NCBI GenBank assembly: GCA_018660405.1
Contig: JABJKL010000153.1
Location: 1 to 7,748, forward strand
Direction of reading: 5' to 3'
DNA length: 7,748 nt
Source: Pseudomonadota bacterium
GTDB taxonomy: Bacteria > Pseudomonadota > Gammaproteobacteria > Arenicellales > Arenicellaceae
The translations under genes and the position numbers were made by a program. The notes under the pieces are model-generated. The model saw nothing but the letters and a program-made list of their open reading frames with translations. It ran no database searches and was not told the origin of the DNA. Below, one piece after another: positions 1 through 7,100 of this stretch (position 1 is its first letter; the number at the start of each line of letters is the position of its first letter).

Positions 1-134
1 GTAGCCTTTTCTTCGGTAGCTTCCTCTTCAGTAGCCTTTTCTTCGGTGGCTTTCTCTTCAGTAGCCTTTTCTTCGGTAGCTTCCTCTTCAGTAGCCTTTT
101 CTTCGGTGGCTTTCTCTTCAGTAGCCTTTTCTTC
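1..134 (-). repeat. 60-bp tandem repeat (15-bp subunits) inside the rpsF tail
   Basis: Positions 1-60 and 61-120 are identical base for base, and the identity at period 60 continues to 134, where it breaks at 135. Each 60-bp unit is four 15-bp subunits encoding A-T-E-E-K, K, K or E in the last place, giving the order K,K,E,K repeated twice. The period is a multiple of three, so copy-number change keeps the frame. The array reaches the left edge and may have more copies outside. The exact nucleotide identity, including third codon positions, points to a recent duplication rather than selection on protein sequence alone. Confidence 0.95.
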
Positions 135-563
135 AGCAGCTTTCTTTTCAGCAGCTGCGGCTTTTTCCTTCTCGGCCTTACGCATTCGAGTTTCTTCAGC
201 AGCACGTTCAGCAGCACGATCATCTTCGCGCTTACGCTCCTCTTCTACCTCGACCATCATTTTGGAAACCTCAGTTACGGCTTCGTCTTGACGGATAACC
301 AGGCTGCGTACCACAGCATCGTTAAAACGGAATAGACTTTCCAGCTCTTTACGAGCTTCATCAGTCGTTTCGATATTAAAAAGTAAATAGTGTGCTTTGT
401 GAATTTTGTTGATCGGGTACGCTAGCTGGCGTCGACCCCAATCTTCCTGGCGGTGCACTTTTCCGCCTGCGTCGGTAACCACTGCAGCATATCGCTCCAT
501 CATGGTACTGACTTGCTCGCTCTGATCCGGATGAATCAGCAGCACGATTTCATAATGTCTCAA
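1..563 (-). CDS. rpsF: 30S ribosomal protein S6 with long repeat-built C-terminal tail (3' end outside window)
   Basis: Ribosomal protein S6 binds 16S rRNA with S18 in the platform of the 30S subunit. Translating from TTG at 563-561 gives an N-terminus MRHYEIVLLIHPDQSEQ, followed by EDWGRRQLAYPINKIHKAHY (residues 40-59) and FRFNDAVVRSLV (78-89), all hallmarks of gammaproteobacterial S6. No upstream ATG is possible without losing this conserved start, and a good AAGGAG sits 7 nt upstream, so TTG is the real start. The S6 fold ends near residue 100. E. coli S6 is about 131-135 residues, whereas here 187 codons are visible and the frame is still open at the left edge. Residues 104-146 are charged (E, R, K, A), and 147-186 are eight five-residue units ATEEK or ATEEE. 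The tail is likely a charged single alpha helix or disordered. rpsR and rplI would be expected next, to the left. The core identification is certain; the function of the tail is unknown. Confidence 0.97.
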   Translation of the reverse strand, partial: MRHYEIVLLIHPDQSEQVSTMMERYAAVVTDAGGKVHRQEDWGRRQLAYPINKIHKAHYLLFNIETTDEARKELESLFRFNDAVVRSLVIRQDEAVTEVSKMMVEVEEERKREDDRAAERAAEETRMRKAEKEKAAAAEKKAAEEKATEEKATEEKATEEEATEEKATEEKATEEKATEEEATEEKA

Positions 564-570
564 TTTATCT

Positions 571-576
571 CTCCTT
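571..576 (-). promoter_or_regulatory. rpsF ribosome binding site that decides the TTG start
   Basis: On the minus strand AAGGAG (576-571) lies 7 nt before TTG at 563. This near-consensus Shine-Dalgarno sequence supports TTG as the initiation codon. It is also the segment complementary to CUCCUU in the upstream leader (see leader entry). Confidence 0.85.
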
Positions 577-634
577 ACGGATTAAACAGTTTCCCAACTT
601 AATTGTCAGTGAAACAAGGAGTATCAAAGCCCTT

Positions 635-652
635 ACCGACAATGTTGTCAGC
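635..652 (-). promoter_or_regulatory. Hairpin in the 5' part of the rpsF leader
   Basis: On the minus strand GCUGACA (652-646) and UGUCGGU (641-635) can form a 7-bp stem, with two G-U pairs, around the loop ACAU. It is not followed by a U-run, so it is not an intrinsic terminator. It may help order the leader, or be incidental. Confidence 0.4.
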
Positions 653-673
653 ACTATGCCTTGAAGCGGGCGG

Positions 674-702
674 ATTCTACATAAACCTAGAGCAAACTGC
701 AA
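674..702 (-). promoter_or_regulatory. Sigma70-type promoter for rpsF
   Basis: On the minus strand a -35 box TTGCAG (702-697) and a -10 box TAGAAT (679-674) are separated by exactly 17 nt. They match consensus at 4 of 6 and 5 of 6 positions. The -10 is followed by CCGCCCG, a GC-rich discriminator, which is typical of ribosomal promoters held down by ppGpp and DksA. Transcription would start near 667, about 104 nt before the TTG. The promoter lies 20 bp past the sucD stop, so rpsF can be expressed independently of sucCD. Confidence 0.7.
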
Positions 703-721
703 AACCGATTTACAATAAAAA

Positions 722-1606
722 TTAGGCGAGCGCCTCTTTCATCGTAGAACCCATTTCTGAGGGGTTCCTTGTAACGTGAACACCGGCATCTTCCAACGCT
801 TCAATCTTGGCCTGCGCCGAACCCGTCCCACCCGAAATGATCGCACCAGCGTGCCCCATTCGCTTGCCAGGTGGTGCTGTTACTCCCGCAATAAAAGCAG
901 CCACTGGCTTGGTCATATTATCTTTAACCCAGGCGGCGCATTCTTCCTCGTCGCTACCGCCAATCTCGCCGCACATAATAACCGCTTCGGTTTCCGGGTC
1001 ATCGTTGAACCAGCGCATAACGTCGAGGTGTTTGGTGCCGTTTACTGGGTCACCACCGATACCAACACAAGTGGATTGACCAAGGCCCAATACCGTCAAC
1101 TGGTGAACGACTTCATAAGTTAACGTGCCCGAACGGGATATCACACCAATGGGTCCCTTTTTGTGAATGTAACCTGGCATGATTCCGATTTTAATCTCAT
1201 CCGGCGTGATCACCCCTGGGCAGTTAGGACCGATCAGAACAGTCTTACTATTCATTTTGCGCATACGATCACGCGTTTGAACCATATCTCGAACCGGTAT
1301 ACCTTCTGTTATGCAGATCACCACGTCGAGCTCGGCATCAACCGCCTCATCGATAGCGGCAGCCGCAAATTTCGGTGGTACATAAATCACTGAAACATTC
1401 GCACCCGTTTCGCCTTTGGCTTCAGCGACAGTATTAAATACTGGCACGCCTTCGACGCTCTGGCCGGCCTTACCGGGTGTTACGCCGGCTACAAAACACT
1501 CATTTCCAAAGGCATAATCCAGACATTGTGTAGTATGAAAAGTGCCGGTGTTGCCGGTAATGCCCTGGGTAATAACCCGGGAGTCCTTATTAATTAGAAT
1601 AGACAT
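722..1606 (-). CDS. sucD: Succinate-CoA ligase (succinyl-CoA synthetase), alpha subunit
   Basis: The alpha subunit carries the CoA site and the phosphohistidine of the TCA-cycle enzyme that interconverts succinyl-CoA and succinate with formation of a nucleoside triphosphate. It is cytoplasmic and pairs with SucC. The 294 residues compare with about 289 in E. coli. The N-terminal CoA-binding Rossmann domain shows VITQGITGNTGTFH (residues 11-24) and GGVTPGK-like GVTPGKAGQ (41-49). Then come IGPNCPGVITP (125-135), SRSGTLTYE (157-165), GQSTCVGIGGDP (176-187), GEIGGS (213-218) and the catalytic motif GKRMGHAGAI with the phosphorylated His at 252. The start ATG follows the sucC stop by 10 nt, with AAAGG overlapping the sucC stop region as a modest ribosome binding site, so it is likely coupled to sucC. 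All key residues are present. No clear intrinsic terminator was seen after the stop at 722. Confidence 0.98.
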   Translation of the reverse strand: MSILINKDSRVITQGITGNTGTFHTTQCLDYAFGNECFVAGVTPGKAGQSVEGVPVFNTVAEAKGETGANVSVIYVPPKFAAAAIDEAVDAELDVVICITEGIPVRDMVQTRDRMRKMNSKTVLIGPNCPGVITPDEIKIGIMPGYIHKKGPIGVISRSGTLTYEVVHQLTVLGLGQSTCVGIGGDPVNGTKHLDVMRWFNDDPETEAVIMCGEIGGSDEEECAAWVKDNMTKPVAAFIAGVTAPPGKRMGHAGAIISGGTGSAQAKIEALEDAGVHVTRNPSEMGSTMKEALA

Positions 1607-1616
1607 TGTTAAACCT

Positions 1617-2792
1617 TTAAGCCTTTTGAGTGTCTTTAGTCGCAGCGACTATTTTTTCTGCCGCATCCGCCATACTGCCAGCAGTAACCAGATCAATTCC
1701 GGAATTGGCCAAAATTTCCCGCCCTTTTTTAACATTCGTGCCTTCAAGTCGGACAACCAATGGCACCGTAAGGTTTACCTCTTTAGCAGCCGCCACCAGG
1801 CCTTCGGCAATCACATCGCAACGCATGATACCGCCAAAAATATTCACTAAAATGCCTTCTACTCGCGGATTATCCAACATAATTTTGAATGCTTCGGCGA
1901 CCTGCTCAGTTTCTGCACCACCACCAACGTCCAGAAAGTTTGCGGGTTCGCCGCCGTATAACTTAATGATGTCCATAGTAGCCATCGCCAAACCTGCGCC
2001 ATTCACCAGGCAACCGATATTGCCATCCAGCGAGATATAGCTTAAACCCCATTCAGAAGCTTCGATCTCGGCTGGGTCTTCCTCGTCAAGATCGCGGTAT
2101 TCCGTGATTTCGGGGTGACGGTACAAAGCGTTCGAATCAAAGTTTAGCTTGGCATCGAGTGCCAAAACCTGATCATCACCGGTAACAATTAAAGGGTTAA
2201 TCTCGGCCAGTGAACAATCGGTATCCCAAAATGCTTTATACAGCCCTTGCAAAAATGAAACCGCTTGATCCAAGCCAACCTCAGGCACACCAATCTTGGC
2301 AGCCACTTCACGAGCATCCTGGTCCAGCAAGCCATTAACCGGATCAATCGTTACTTTATGTATTTTTTCCGGGCTGTTTTTAGCCACTTCTTCAATTTCC
2401 ATTCCGCCTTCAGAACTCGCCATCAAAACAACTTTCTGGGTAACACGATCGACGACCATACCTACATAAAGCTCTTCTTTAATGTCTGCACCCTCTTCGA
2501 TATAAAGGCGCTTAACCAGCTTCCCTTCCGGGCCTGTTTGATGCGTAACCAGTGTCATACCCAAAATCGCATCAGCATACTCACGAACTTGGTCGATATC
2601 GGTCGCGACTTTCACCCCACCGCCCTTTCCACGGCCACCAGCATGTATCTGAGCCTTTACAACCCACACATTGCCACCTAGTTGATTGGCCGCTTCAACG
2701 GCCTCATCAACGCTAAAGCAAGCCACGCCACGTGGCGTCGCTACGCCGTATTTCCTCAGGATTTCTTTACCCTGATATTCATGTACATTCAT
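1617..2792 (-). CDS. sucC: Succinate-CoA ligase (succinyl-CoA synthetase), beta subunit
   Basis: The beta subunit binds the nucleotide and succinate and forms the ligase with SucD. It has 391 residues, against 388 in E. coli. The N-terminal ATP-grasp domain starts MNVHEYQGKEILRKYGV and contains VVKAQIHAGGRGKGGGVK (residues 44-61), where Lys46 and the glycine-rich loop contact nucleotide. The Mg-binding region is AEINPLIV (196-203) with LDAKLNFD (212-219). The C-terminal ligase domain holds NGAGLAMATMD (264-274), the loop GGEPANFLDVGGGA (280-293) and NIFGGIMRCD (317-326). The ATG is preceded by AAGGA (2803-2799) at 6-nt spacing. Whether ATP or GTP is preferred cannot be told from the sequence. 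The usual upstream partners sucA, sucB and lpd are absent here; the gene instead follows a noncoding element and a DUF4159 gene. Confidence 0.98.
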   Translation of the reverse strand: MNVHEYQGKEILRKYGVATPRGVACFSVDEAVEAANQLGGNVWVVKAQIHAGGRGKGGGVKVATDIDQVREYADAILGMTLVTHQTGPEGKLVKRLYIEEGADIKEELYVGMVVDRVTQKVVLMASSEGGMEIEEVAKNSPEKIHKVTIDPVNGLLDQDAREVAAKIGVPEVGLDQAVSFLQGLYKAFWDTDCSLAEINPLIVTGDDQVLALDAKLNFDSNALYRHPEITEYRDLDEEDPAEIEASEWGLSYISLDGNIGCLVNGAGLAMATMDIIKLYGGEPANFLDVGGGAETEQVAEAFKIMLDNPRVEGILVNIFGGIMRCDVIAEGLVAAAKEVNLTVPLVVRLEGTNVKKGREILANSGIDLVTAGSMADAAEKIVAATKDTQKA

Positions 2793-2969
2793 TGAAGATC
2801 CTTACTATTATTGGCAGGAGTATTCTAAGCCAGTCGAATATTCAGCATTGTCCACTGACCCTCACTTATTTCGGGGCGTATCTTACCTACGCAAGTTATG
2901 AAATTAAAGTCGGAATACACATAAAATCTAAGTATTCCCCGCTTTTGGCCGAATTAATTTCAAAGATAT
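2793..2969 (-). other. sucC upstream region without a clear promoter
   Basis: This 177-bp stretch lies between the repeat element and sucC. It is AT-rich and noncoding. It holds a TAGAAT at 2827-2822 (minus) that could be a -10 box giving a leader of about 20 nt, but no acceptable -35 box lies 16-18 nt away. A GCGTA/TACGC inverted repeat with a 7-nt loop is at 2876-2892, and an 8-bp palindrome GAATATTC is at 2836-2843. A regulated or activator-dependent promoter for sucCD is expected here but was not identified. Confidence 0.4.
2799..2803 (-). promoter_or_regulatory. sucC ribosome binding site
   Basis: AAGGA on the minus strand, 6 nt before the ATG at 2792. It fixes the start codon, and the next residues MNVHEYQ match the family N-terminus. 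Confidence 0.8.
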
Positions 2970-2993
2970 GGGATTGGTGAATGCCAGAATGAC
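2970..2993. repeat. Left outer inverted repeat of the element
   Basis: 24 nt beginning GGGATTGGT and ending CCAGAATGAC. The reverse complement of 3308-3331 matches at 21 of 24 positions, with mismatches only in the middle of the repeat. Confidence 0.85.
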
Positions 2994-3011
2994 CGTCGCC
3001 AGCAGGGAGTC

Positions 3012-3030
3012 AGTGTAATGTGTTAGGCAG
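3012..3030. repeat. Second inverted repeat, left copy
   Basis: Perfect 19-bp AGTGTAATGTGTTAGGCAG, the reverse complement of 3256-3274. It contains GTTAGGC. Confidence 0.9.
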
Positions 3031-3146
3031 CCGTATTATCAGCGAGCCGAGAAGCAGTCATATACTAGGCGTGCCTTGCCGTAAATGGCCAGCCCTTTGC
3101 AAGAGGCACAACGACGTAGATGGCCGCTTCCCAGCTTGCCCGAAGG

Positions 3147-3162
3147 GAGTTACCCAAATGAA
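3147..3162. repeat. Inner inverted repeat, left copy
   Basis: Perfect 16-bp GAGTTACCCAAATGAA, the reverse complement of 3228-3243. The 65-nt interval between the two copies carries the palindrome CTTTGCAAAG. Confidence 0.9.
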
Positions 3163-3227
3163 TCAATCCATCGTTGCAGCCTTTGCAAAGGGAGCGACCA
3201 TTCGCTGCAGGCGGCGCCTCGGCTTGG

Positions 3228-3243
3228 TTCATTTGGGTAACTC
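3228..3243. repeat. Inner inverted repeat, right copy
   Basis: Perfect 16-bp TTCATTTGGGTAACTC, partner of 3147-3162. Confidence 0.9.
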
Positions 3244-3255
3244 TGATACATACGT

Positions 3256-3274
3256 CTGCCTAACACATTACACT
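3256..3274. repeat. Second inverted repeat, right copy
   Basis: Perfect 19-bp CTGCCTAACACATTACACT, the reverse complement of 3012-3030. Confidence 0.9.
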
Positions 3275-3307
3275 CACGTCGAGCCTCCATGGATGGATTT
3301 ACGGCGT

Positions 3308-3331
3308 GTCATTCTGGTGTTTACCAATCCC
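3308..3331. repeat. Right outer inverted repeat of the element
   Basis: 24 nt beginning GTCATTCTGG and ending ACCAATCCC, partner of 2970-2993. It ends 18 bp before the DUF4159 stop codon at 3350. Confidence 0.85.
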
Positions 3332-3349
3332 TTTTCCGAACACATTGCG

Positions 3350-4093
3350 CTAGTGAGTAAGCGCATAAACCATGTAATTCACACCTAATCGAAATGCGTC
3401 CGTGGCCGGCCCGATCGGCGTACCAGGTAGGTCGAACCAATCCCAAAAGTTGGCCAAATCGTTATTGTGGCCTGCAACCATTACCACATCGCCAGCGTCA
3501 TTGAACATACCATAATAAGTGGTGTACCCGCCGGGCACGTAGTCATCCATGGCGTGTAAATCGTCCAGCTCGTATTGCGCATGAAAAATAGGGTGCTCAA
3601 TATCAAGGGCAACCCAATTCTTGTTCGGAAATGCCCTCTGCACATTCGAGAACATATTACCGAGCTGCTGGGGACCATCAAAATCGTCCAATAAAACAAA
3701 TCCACCGCGATTTACAAACTCCCTGAGGTTATCTACTTCGACATCACTGAGTTCCATTTCCCCAGGTTCGGATACATACGCGAACGGATATTCAAAAACA
3801 TCTTCACTGCCTAAATCCACCCACCGATACGACATCATATCGATATCAATACCCGTAGCTTCCTGGATAAACTGGTTCAGGTTTTGGTCAGAACTCGGAT
3901 AATTATGCGCCCAGCCATAACCACCAACCCAACCGTTGTTACCAAAGCGCCAGCGGGCAACTACAATTTCAGTATTGGGTGGTATATTCTGCTCAGTATT
4001 CCAACGGCCTCCTCCAAACCCACGTTGGGCCATCACAGTGACCGAAACAAGCAACGCACTTACAATTAATATGCAAACGATCGTCTTTTTCAT
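3350..4093 (-). CDS. Exported DUF4159 domain protein
   Basis: This 247-residue protein is of unknown function. Residues 1-22 form a typical Sec signal peptide (KK, a hydrophobic stretch, then VMA before Q23), so the mature protein is periplasmic. The rest fits DUF4159: YPFAYVSEPGEMELSD (102-117), NLREFVNRGGFVLLDDFDGP (122-141), HPIFHAQYEL (167-176), GHNNDLANFWDW (208-219) and the C-terminal FRLGVNYMVYALTH (234-247). The RGGFxxxDDF segment resembles the core of glutamine-amidotransferase-like folds, but the only cysteine (C7) is in the signal peptide, so a cysteine nucleophile is excluded. The ATG lies 11 nt after the DUF4175 stop. The gap has no strong ribosome binding site, suggesting translational coupling. 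DUF4159 proteins often sit beside DUF4175, DUF58, MoxR and BatA-type genes. A role in an envelope complex is inferred only from this context. Confidence 0.88.
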   Translation of the reverse strand: MKKTIVCILIVSALLVSVTVMAQRGFGGGRWNTEQNIPPNTEIVVARWRFGNNGWVGGYGWAHNYPSSDQNLNQFIQEATGIDIDMMSYRWVDLGSEDVFEYPFAYVSEPGEMELSDVEVDNLREFVNRGGFVLLDDFDGPQQLGNMFSNVQRAFPNKNWVALDIEHPIFHAQYELDDLHAMDDYVPGGYTTYYGMFNDAGDVVMVAGHNNDLANFWDWFDLPGTPIGPATDAFRLGVNYMVYALTH

Positions 4094-4104
4094 ATCGGTT
4101 TCAC

Positions 4105-7100
4105 TTATCGCACGTCAGCGCCCGCTGAATTGCTACCCACACTTAAACGGCGGTAGTAATCAGCAACCGCATCTTTGTATTCAACCGGCACCTCATCCAC
4201 GCGCTCATTGCGCGTGATAACTTGTTTGCTATCAAGCCCCTTTTCGATCTCTTGTTCAATCTGCTCAAGTAGTGCGAGGGTTCGACTTAACTCAACGATG
4301 GAGGGTTGACCACCGAGCAGCGCATCATTCTGAAGCTGCCTTATTAAGTCTTGAATGCCACGAACTTGCCCTTCGGATACACCTCGATCACGCAAGCCAC
4401 CAATAACCCCGCCGATACCACCGGCCAACGCGCCCAGCTCCCGACTGGCAGCTTCGGCCGACTCTAGATCGAAGCCGTTCGCACGGGCCCAGGCGCCGCG
4501 TCCAACCTGCCCTGATTGACCGGTCTGGTCAGCTTGACCTGTTTGACCGGCTTGGCCGCCTTGTTCTTCGGTATCCGCCAGCCCTTCGCCCTCACCGGTC
4601 GAATTTTCCTGGTTCTCAGATAATGACTGATCGGACGGCTGCTCTCCGGCAGGTGAATTGCCAGCATTACCCACACTGGGTTGTGCGCCTTCAATCAGAT
4701 CCCTTAATTCATTGCGGCTTTCACGAATTTCGGCCAAGGTCTGGTCAAATTCGTTTAGTTCACCATCCGTTTGAGTAAACATCTGCCGCGCCAACTCCAG
4801 ACGTTCTCTTAAGTCACGAAAGCCACTGGTAACCAGGCTCTCACTATTGGCGATATAAAGGGTGGCACCTTGATTCATATAGGAAACCGCGCGATCAATT
4901 TTCCCAGACAATTCCGAATCTCTGAGCATCTGATCGGCCGCTTCCAGCGCCCTGGCAACTTTGGGAGACTCTCGTTTCACCTGACTGGCGGTCTTTTGCA
5001 TATTGTCTTTTAATGCCTGCAATTGGGTGAGCATATCCCGCTTCTCCGCGCCGAACTCCAAATGTTCCTCATAACTGAACGGATCACTAATGCGGTCCGA
5101 CCCCGGGGCCATTTCCGCTATGGCCTGACTGATACCTTCCATCAATTCTTGTTCAAGTGCACGTTGGTCGGTATACAGTTCCCCTGCGTTCTCCGCCATA
5201 TCGTTAAAAGCTTGTGCAATCGCTTCACTCTGGCTTTGCTCCATTCTCTCGCCAGCGCCTTCAAGCTGACGTTGCGCTTCGGCCGCAGTTTGGGCCAAAT
5301 CTTCAACCCCACTTCCCGTTCCGCCCCCCTGCATCGCCTCACTTACCCGATCCATCGCATCAAGCGCACTTTCAAGGCGGCGGTTCAGTTCGTCCTGCTG
5401 TCGATTGGTTAATTGCGCGTCATCAGCACCCGCTAATTCCGACTGGGTGCCTGGCTGGCCCGCTTCAGACGGCTGTCCACCTTGCTGCGATCCTCCAGCC
5501 TGCCCTGGTTGTCCCGGTTGTCCTGTTTGCCCCTGTTGCGCCATCTCCTCTAGACGCGCTCGTAGCTCCTCGGTCTCTCTGCGAAGCAATTCTTGCTGCC
5601 AACGCTGCTCTTCTATTGGAGTCGAACTATTGGCAAGATTTTCTGCCAGTCGTTGTTGCCTACGGGCTAACTCGGCGAGTTCATCCATCGCACTTTCAGT
5701 CTCTTCGGTAACTGCCTCAGGTGTGGCCCGCTCACCCGTCTCGTAACGGTTCTGCTCAAGATCCATTTCAAGTTCGAACATCTCCGCCAGGTCTGCACCC
5801 GCCTGGCCACCCCCCATGCCACCGCCACCTCCGCCACCCATACTTACCTGTATGTCGTTAAATACCGCATCCGCCCGCAACAGGTGCTGTAGTGCAGTTT
5901 GCTCGGGCTGAATCGCCTGCTCGAGTGCAATTTCCAACAACCGTTCGCTGGCAGGCGTCATGGCATCAATAGCGCGCTGCAAATGCTCCGTATAGGTCTT
6001 GATCCGTGGGTCGCTGGTCAACTGTCGCGATATCGCCGTATCAATCAAAGACTGTGCTTCCTCGGCCAATGAAGTCTGCAAACCGGAGAGCAACAACGAA
6101 TTGTCGGTAATACGCCCTTCTACGCTCAATCCAGTAGCCGAATCTGCCTGTTCGCGAAGCAAATTCCAGGTCGACACAATAATCTCGCGTTGGCGTTGCG
6201 AAATCTCCTGCTCGTTGGCTCCTTGCTGGCCGCCACCCATACCACCTGATTGTTGTGATTGCGAGAAGCGCCGATCAAAAGGCTGGACTTCAATGAAAAA
6301 TATGTCCGTCTGAACTTTCTGAGATCGGTCTTCAACAACGGCGTAATATGAAATCAGATCACCCGCGACCAAACCGGGCACAAATCCCGACTCATAATCC
6401 GGAACTGTAGTTGACGTTGATAAAGAGCCCTCAGCTGGATTAAAGCCCTCAGCTGGTAAAGAGCCTTCAGCTAACAAAGAGCCACCCATTCGCCCCGCCT
6501 CTTGAACATATGCCTCGTTAAGATTCACTGGCTTCCCCATATTCTCAAGAAAAAACTGATGTTTTGCGTTCAGCTGATTTTCACCCGCAGGCAGGCTGAC
6601 CGATTGCCAGTCACTTCCATTAACTGAATACCTCAGCTCCATATTGACCAGTGAGAAGTCATCTTTCGCTGCAATCTCTACGGTTACTTCTTCTATATTG
6701 CTGGCGCGCCAATCTCGCCCTGGCCGAACGAATTCAATTTCCGGTTTCTCGTCCCCTGCCACCCGAATGAAATAATCATCGCTCAAACGTACCTGTTCAT
6801 CGCCTAATAAGGCGGCGATGTAATATTTTCCATCTGCTTCGATCTCAAAATCAGTGAATGCCGATGACTCGGCTATTCGCAGCGCCTGTGATTCACCATT
6901 CAGGATTATTTCACCTCCGGGAATCGGTGCGTCTAGAACCACCTCGATATCTATCCGGGTGTCTGGAACAGCTTCGATATCACCGCCCTGCTCTTTAAGC
7001 TCCGGTTCCAAACCCGTCCATTCTGGATAATTGTAAGTTATTTTGAGGTTTCTAATGCCGGGCAAATCAACAACATCAATTTGGTATTCAGGACTCCTAA

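Larger units (their letters stand above)
564..667 (-). promoter_or_regulatory. rpsF mRNA leader, probable S6:S18 autoregulatory element
   Basis: The leader from the predicted transcription start (about 667) to the TTG can fold so that CUCCUUGU (621-614) pairs with GUAAGGAG (578-571), eight pairs including two G-U wobbles, masking the ribosome binding site. Inside this, GUUUC (615-611) can pair with GAAAC (593-589), although its first two bases compete with the outer helix. A CCG triplet (580-578) sits directly before the masked site. From memory, published work on rpsF leaders describes an S6:S18 binding motif with a conserved CCG next to a hairpin at the ribosome binding site, imitating the 16S rRNA site. 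The pairing is seen by eye; the regulatory role is inferred. Confidence 0.55.
2970..3331. mobile_element. 362-bp noncoding element with nested inverted repeats, MITE-like
   Basis: The ends are 24-nt inverted repeats (2970-2993 and 3308-3331) matching at 21 positions. Inside are two further perfect pairs in the same nested order: 19 bp (3012-3030 with 3256-3274) and 16 bp (3147-3162 with 3228-3243). A 10-bp palindrome CTTTGCAAAG (3181-3190) lies near the centre. The arms are unequal: 116 nt separate the second and third pairs on the left but only 12 nt on the right, as if one arm gained or lost DNA. No transposase or credible ORF is present, and I found no clear target-site duplication. It begins 18 bp past the DUF4159 stop. 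It could be a non-autonomous transposon, a dispersed intergenic repeat, or a large structured RNA or terminator region between the two operons. The repeats are seen directly; mobility is inferred. Confidence 0.55.

Noticed and set aside
46..291. Plus-strand ORF rich in Ala, Phe, Ser and Val repeats
   Set aside because: It is the antisense reading of the rpsF tail repeat. The minus frame encodes a clear S6 protein.
703..721. Intrinsic terminator after sucD
   Set aside because: A T-rich stretch follows the stop but no GC-rich stem precedes it.
2822..2892. Candidate sucC promoters (TAGAAT at 2827-2822; TTGCGT-17-AAATAA further upstream)
   Set aside because: The first lacks a -35 box at a usable distance and the second has a poor -10. 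Neither is good enough to annotate.
3022..3265. Possible integron attC site, because GTTAGGC and GCCTAAC occur in the element
   Set aside because: The two boxes are in the opposite order to an attC (GCCTAAC should come first), and no integrase or gene cassette is nearby.
2970..3331. CRISPR array
   Set aside because: The repeats are inverted and nested, not regularly spaced direct repeats.
3020..3388. Plus-strand ORF of 122 codons across the repeat element
   Set aside because: It lies on the inverted repeats and runs into the DUF4159 gene antisense. It has no recognisable domain, and no ribosome binding site was seen.
5214..5711. Plus-strand ORF of 165 codons opposite the DUF4175-type gene
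   Set aside because: Antisense shadow of a long gene; the composition is that of complemented Gln/Gly/Ala codons and no domain is visible.
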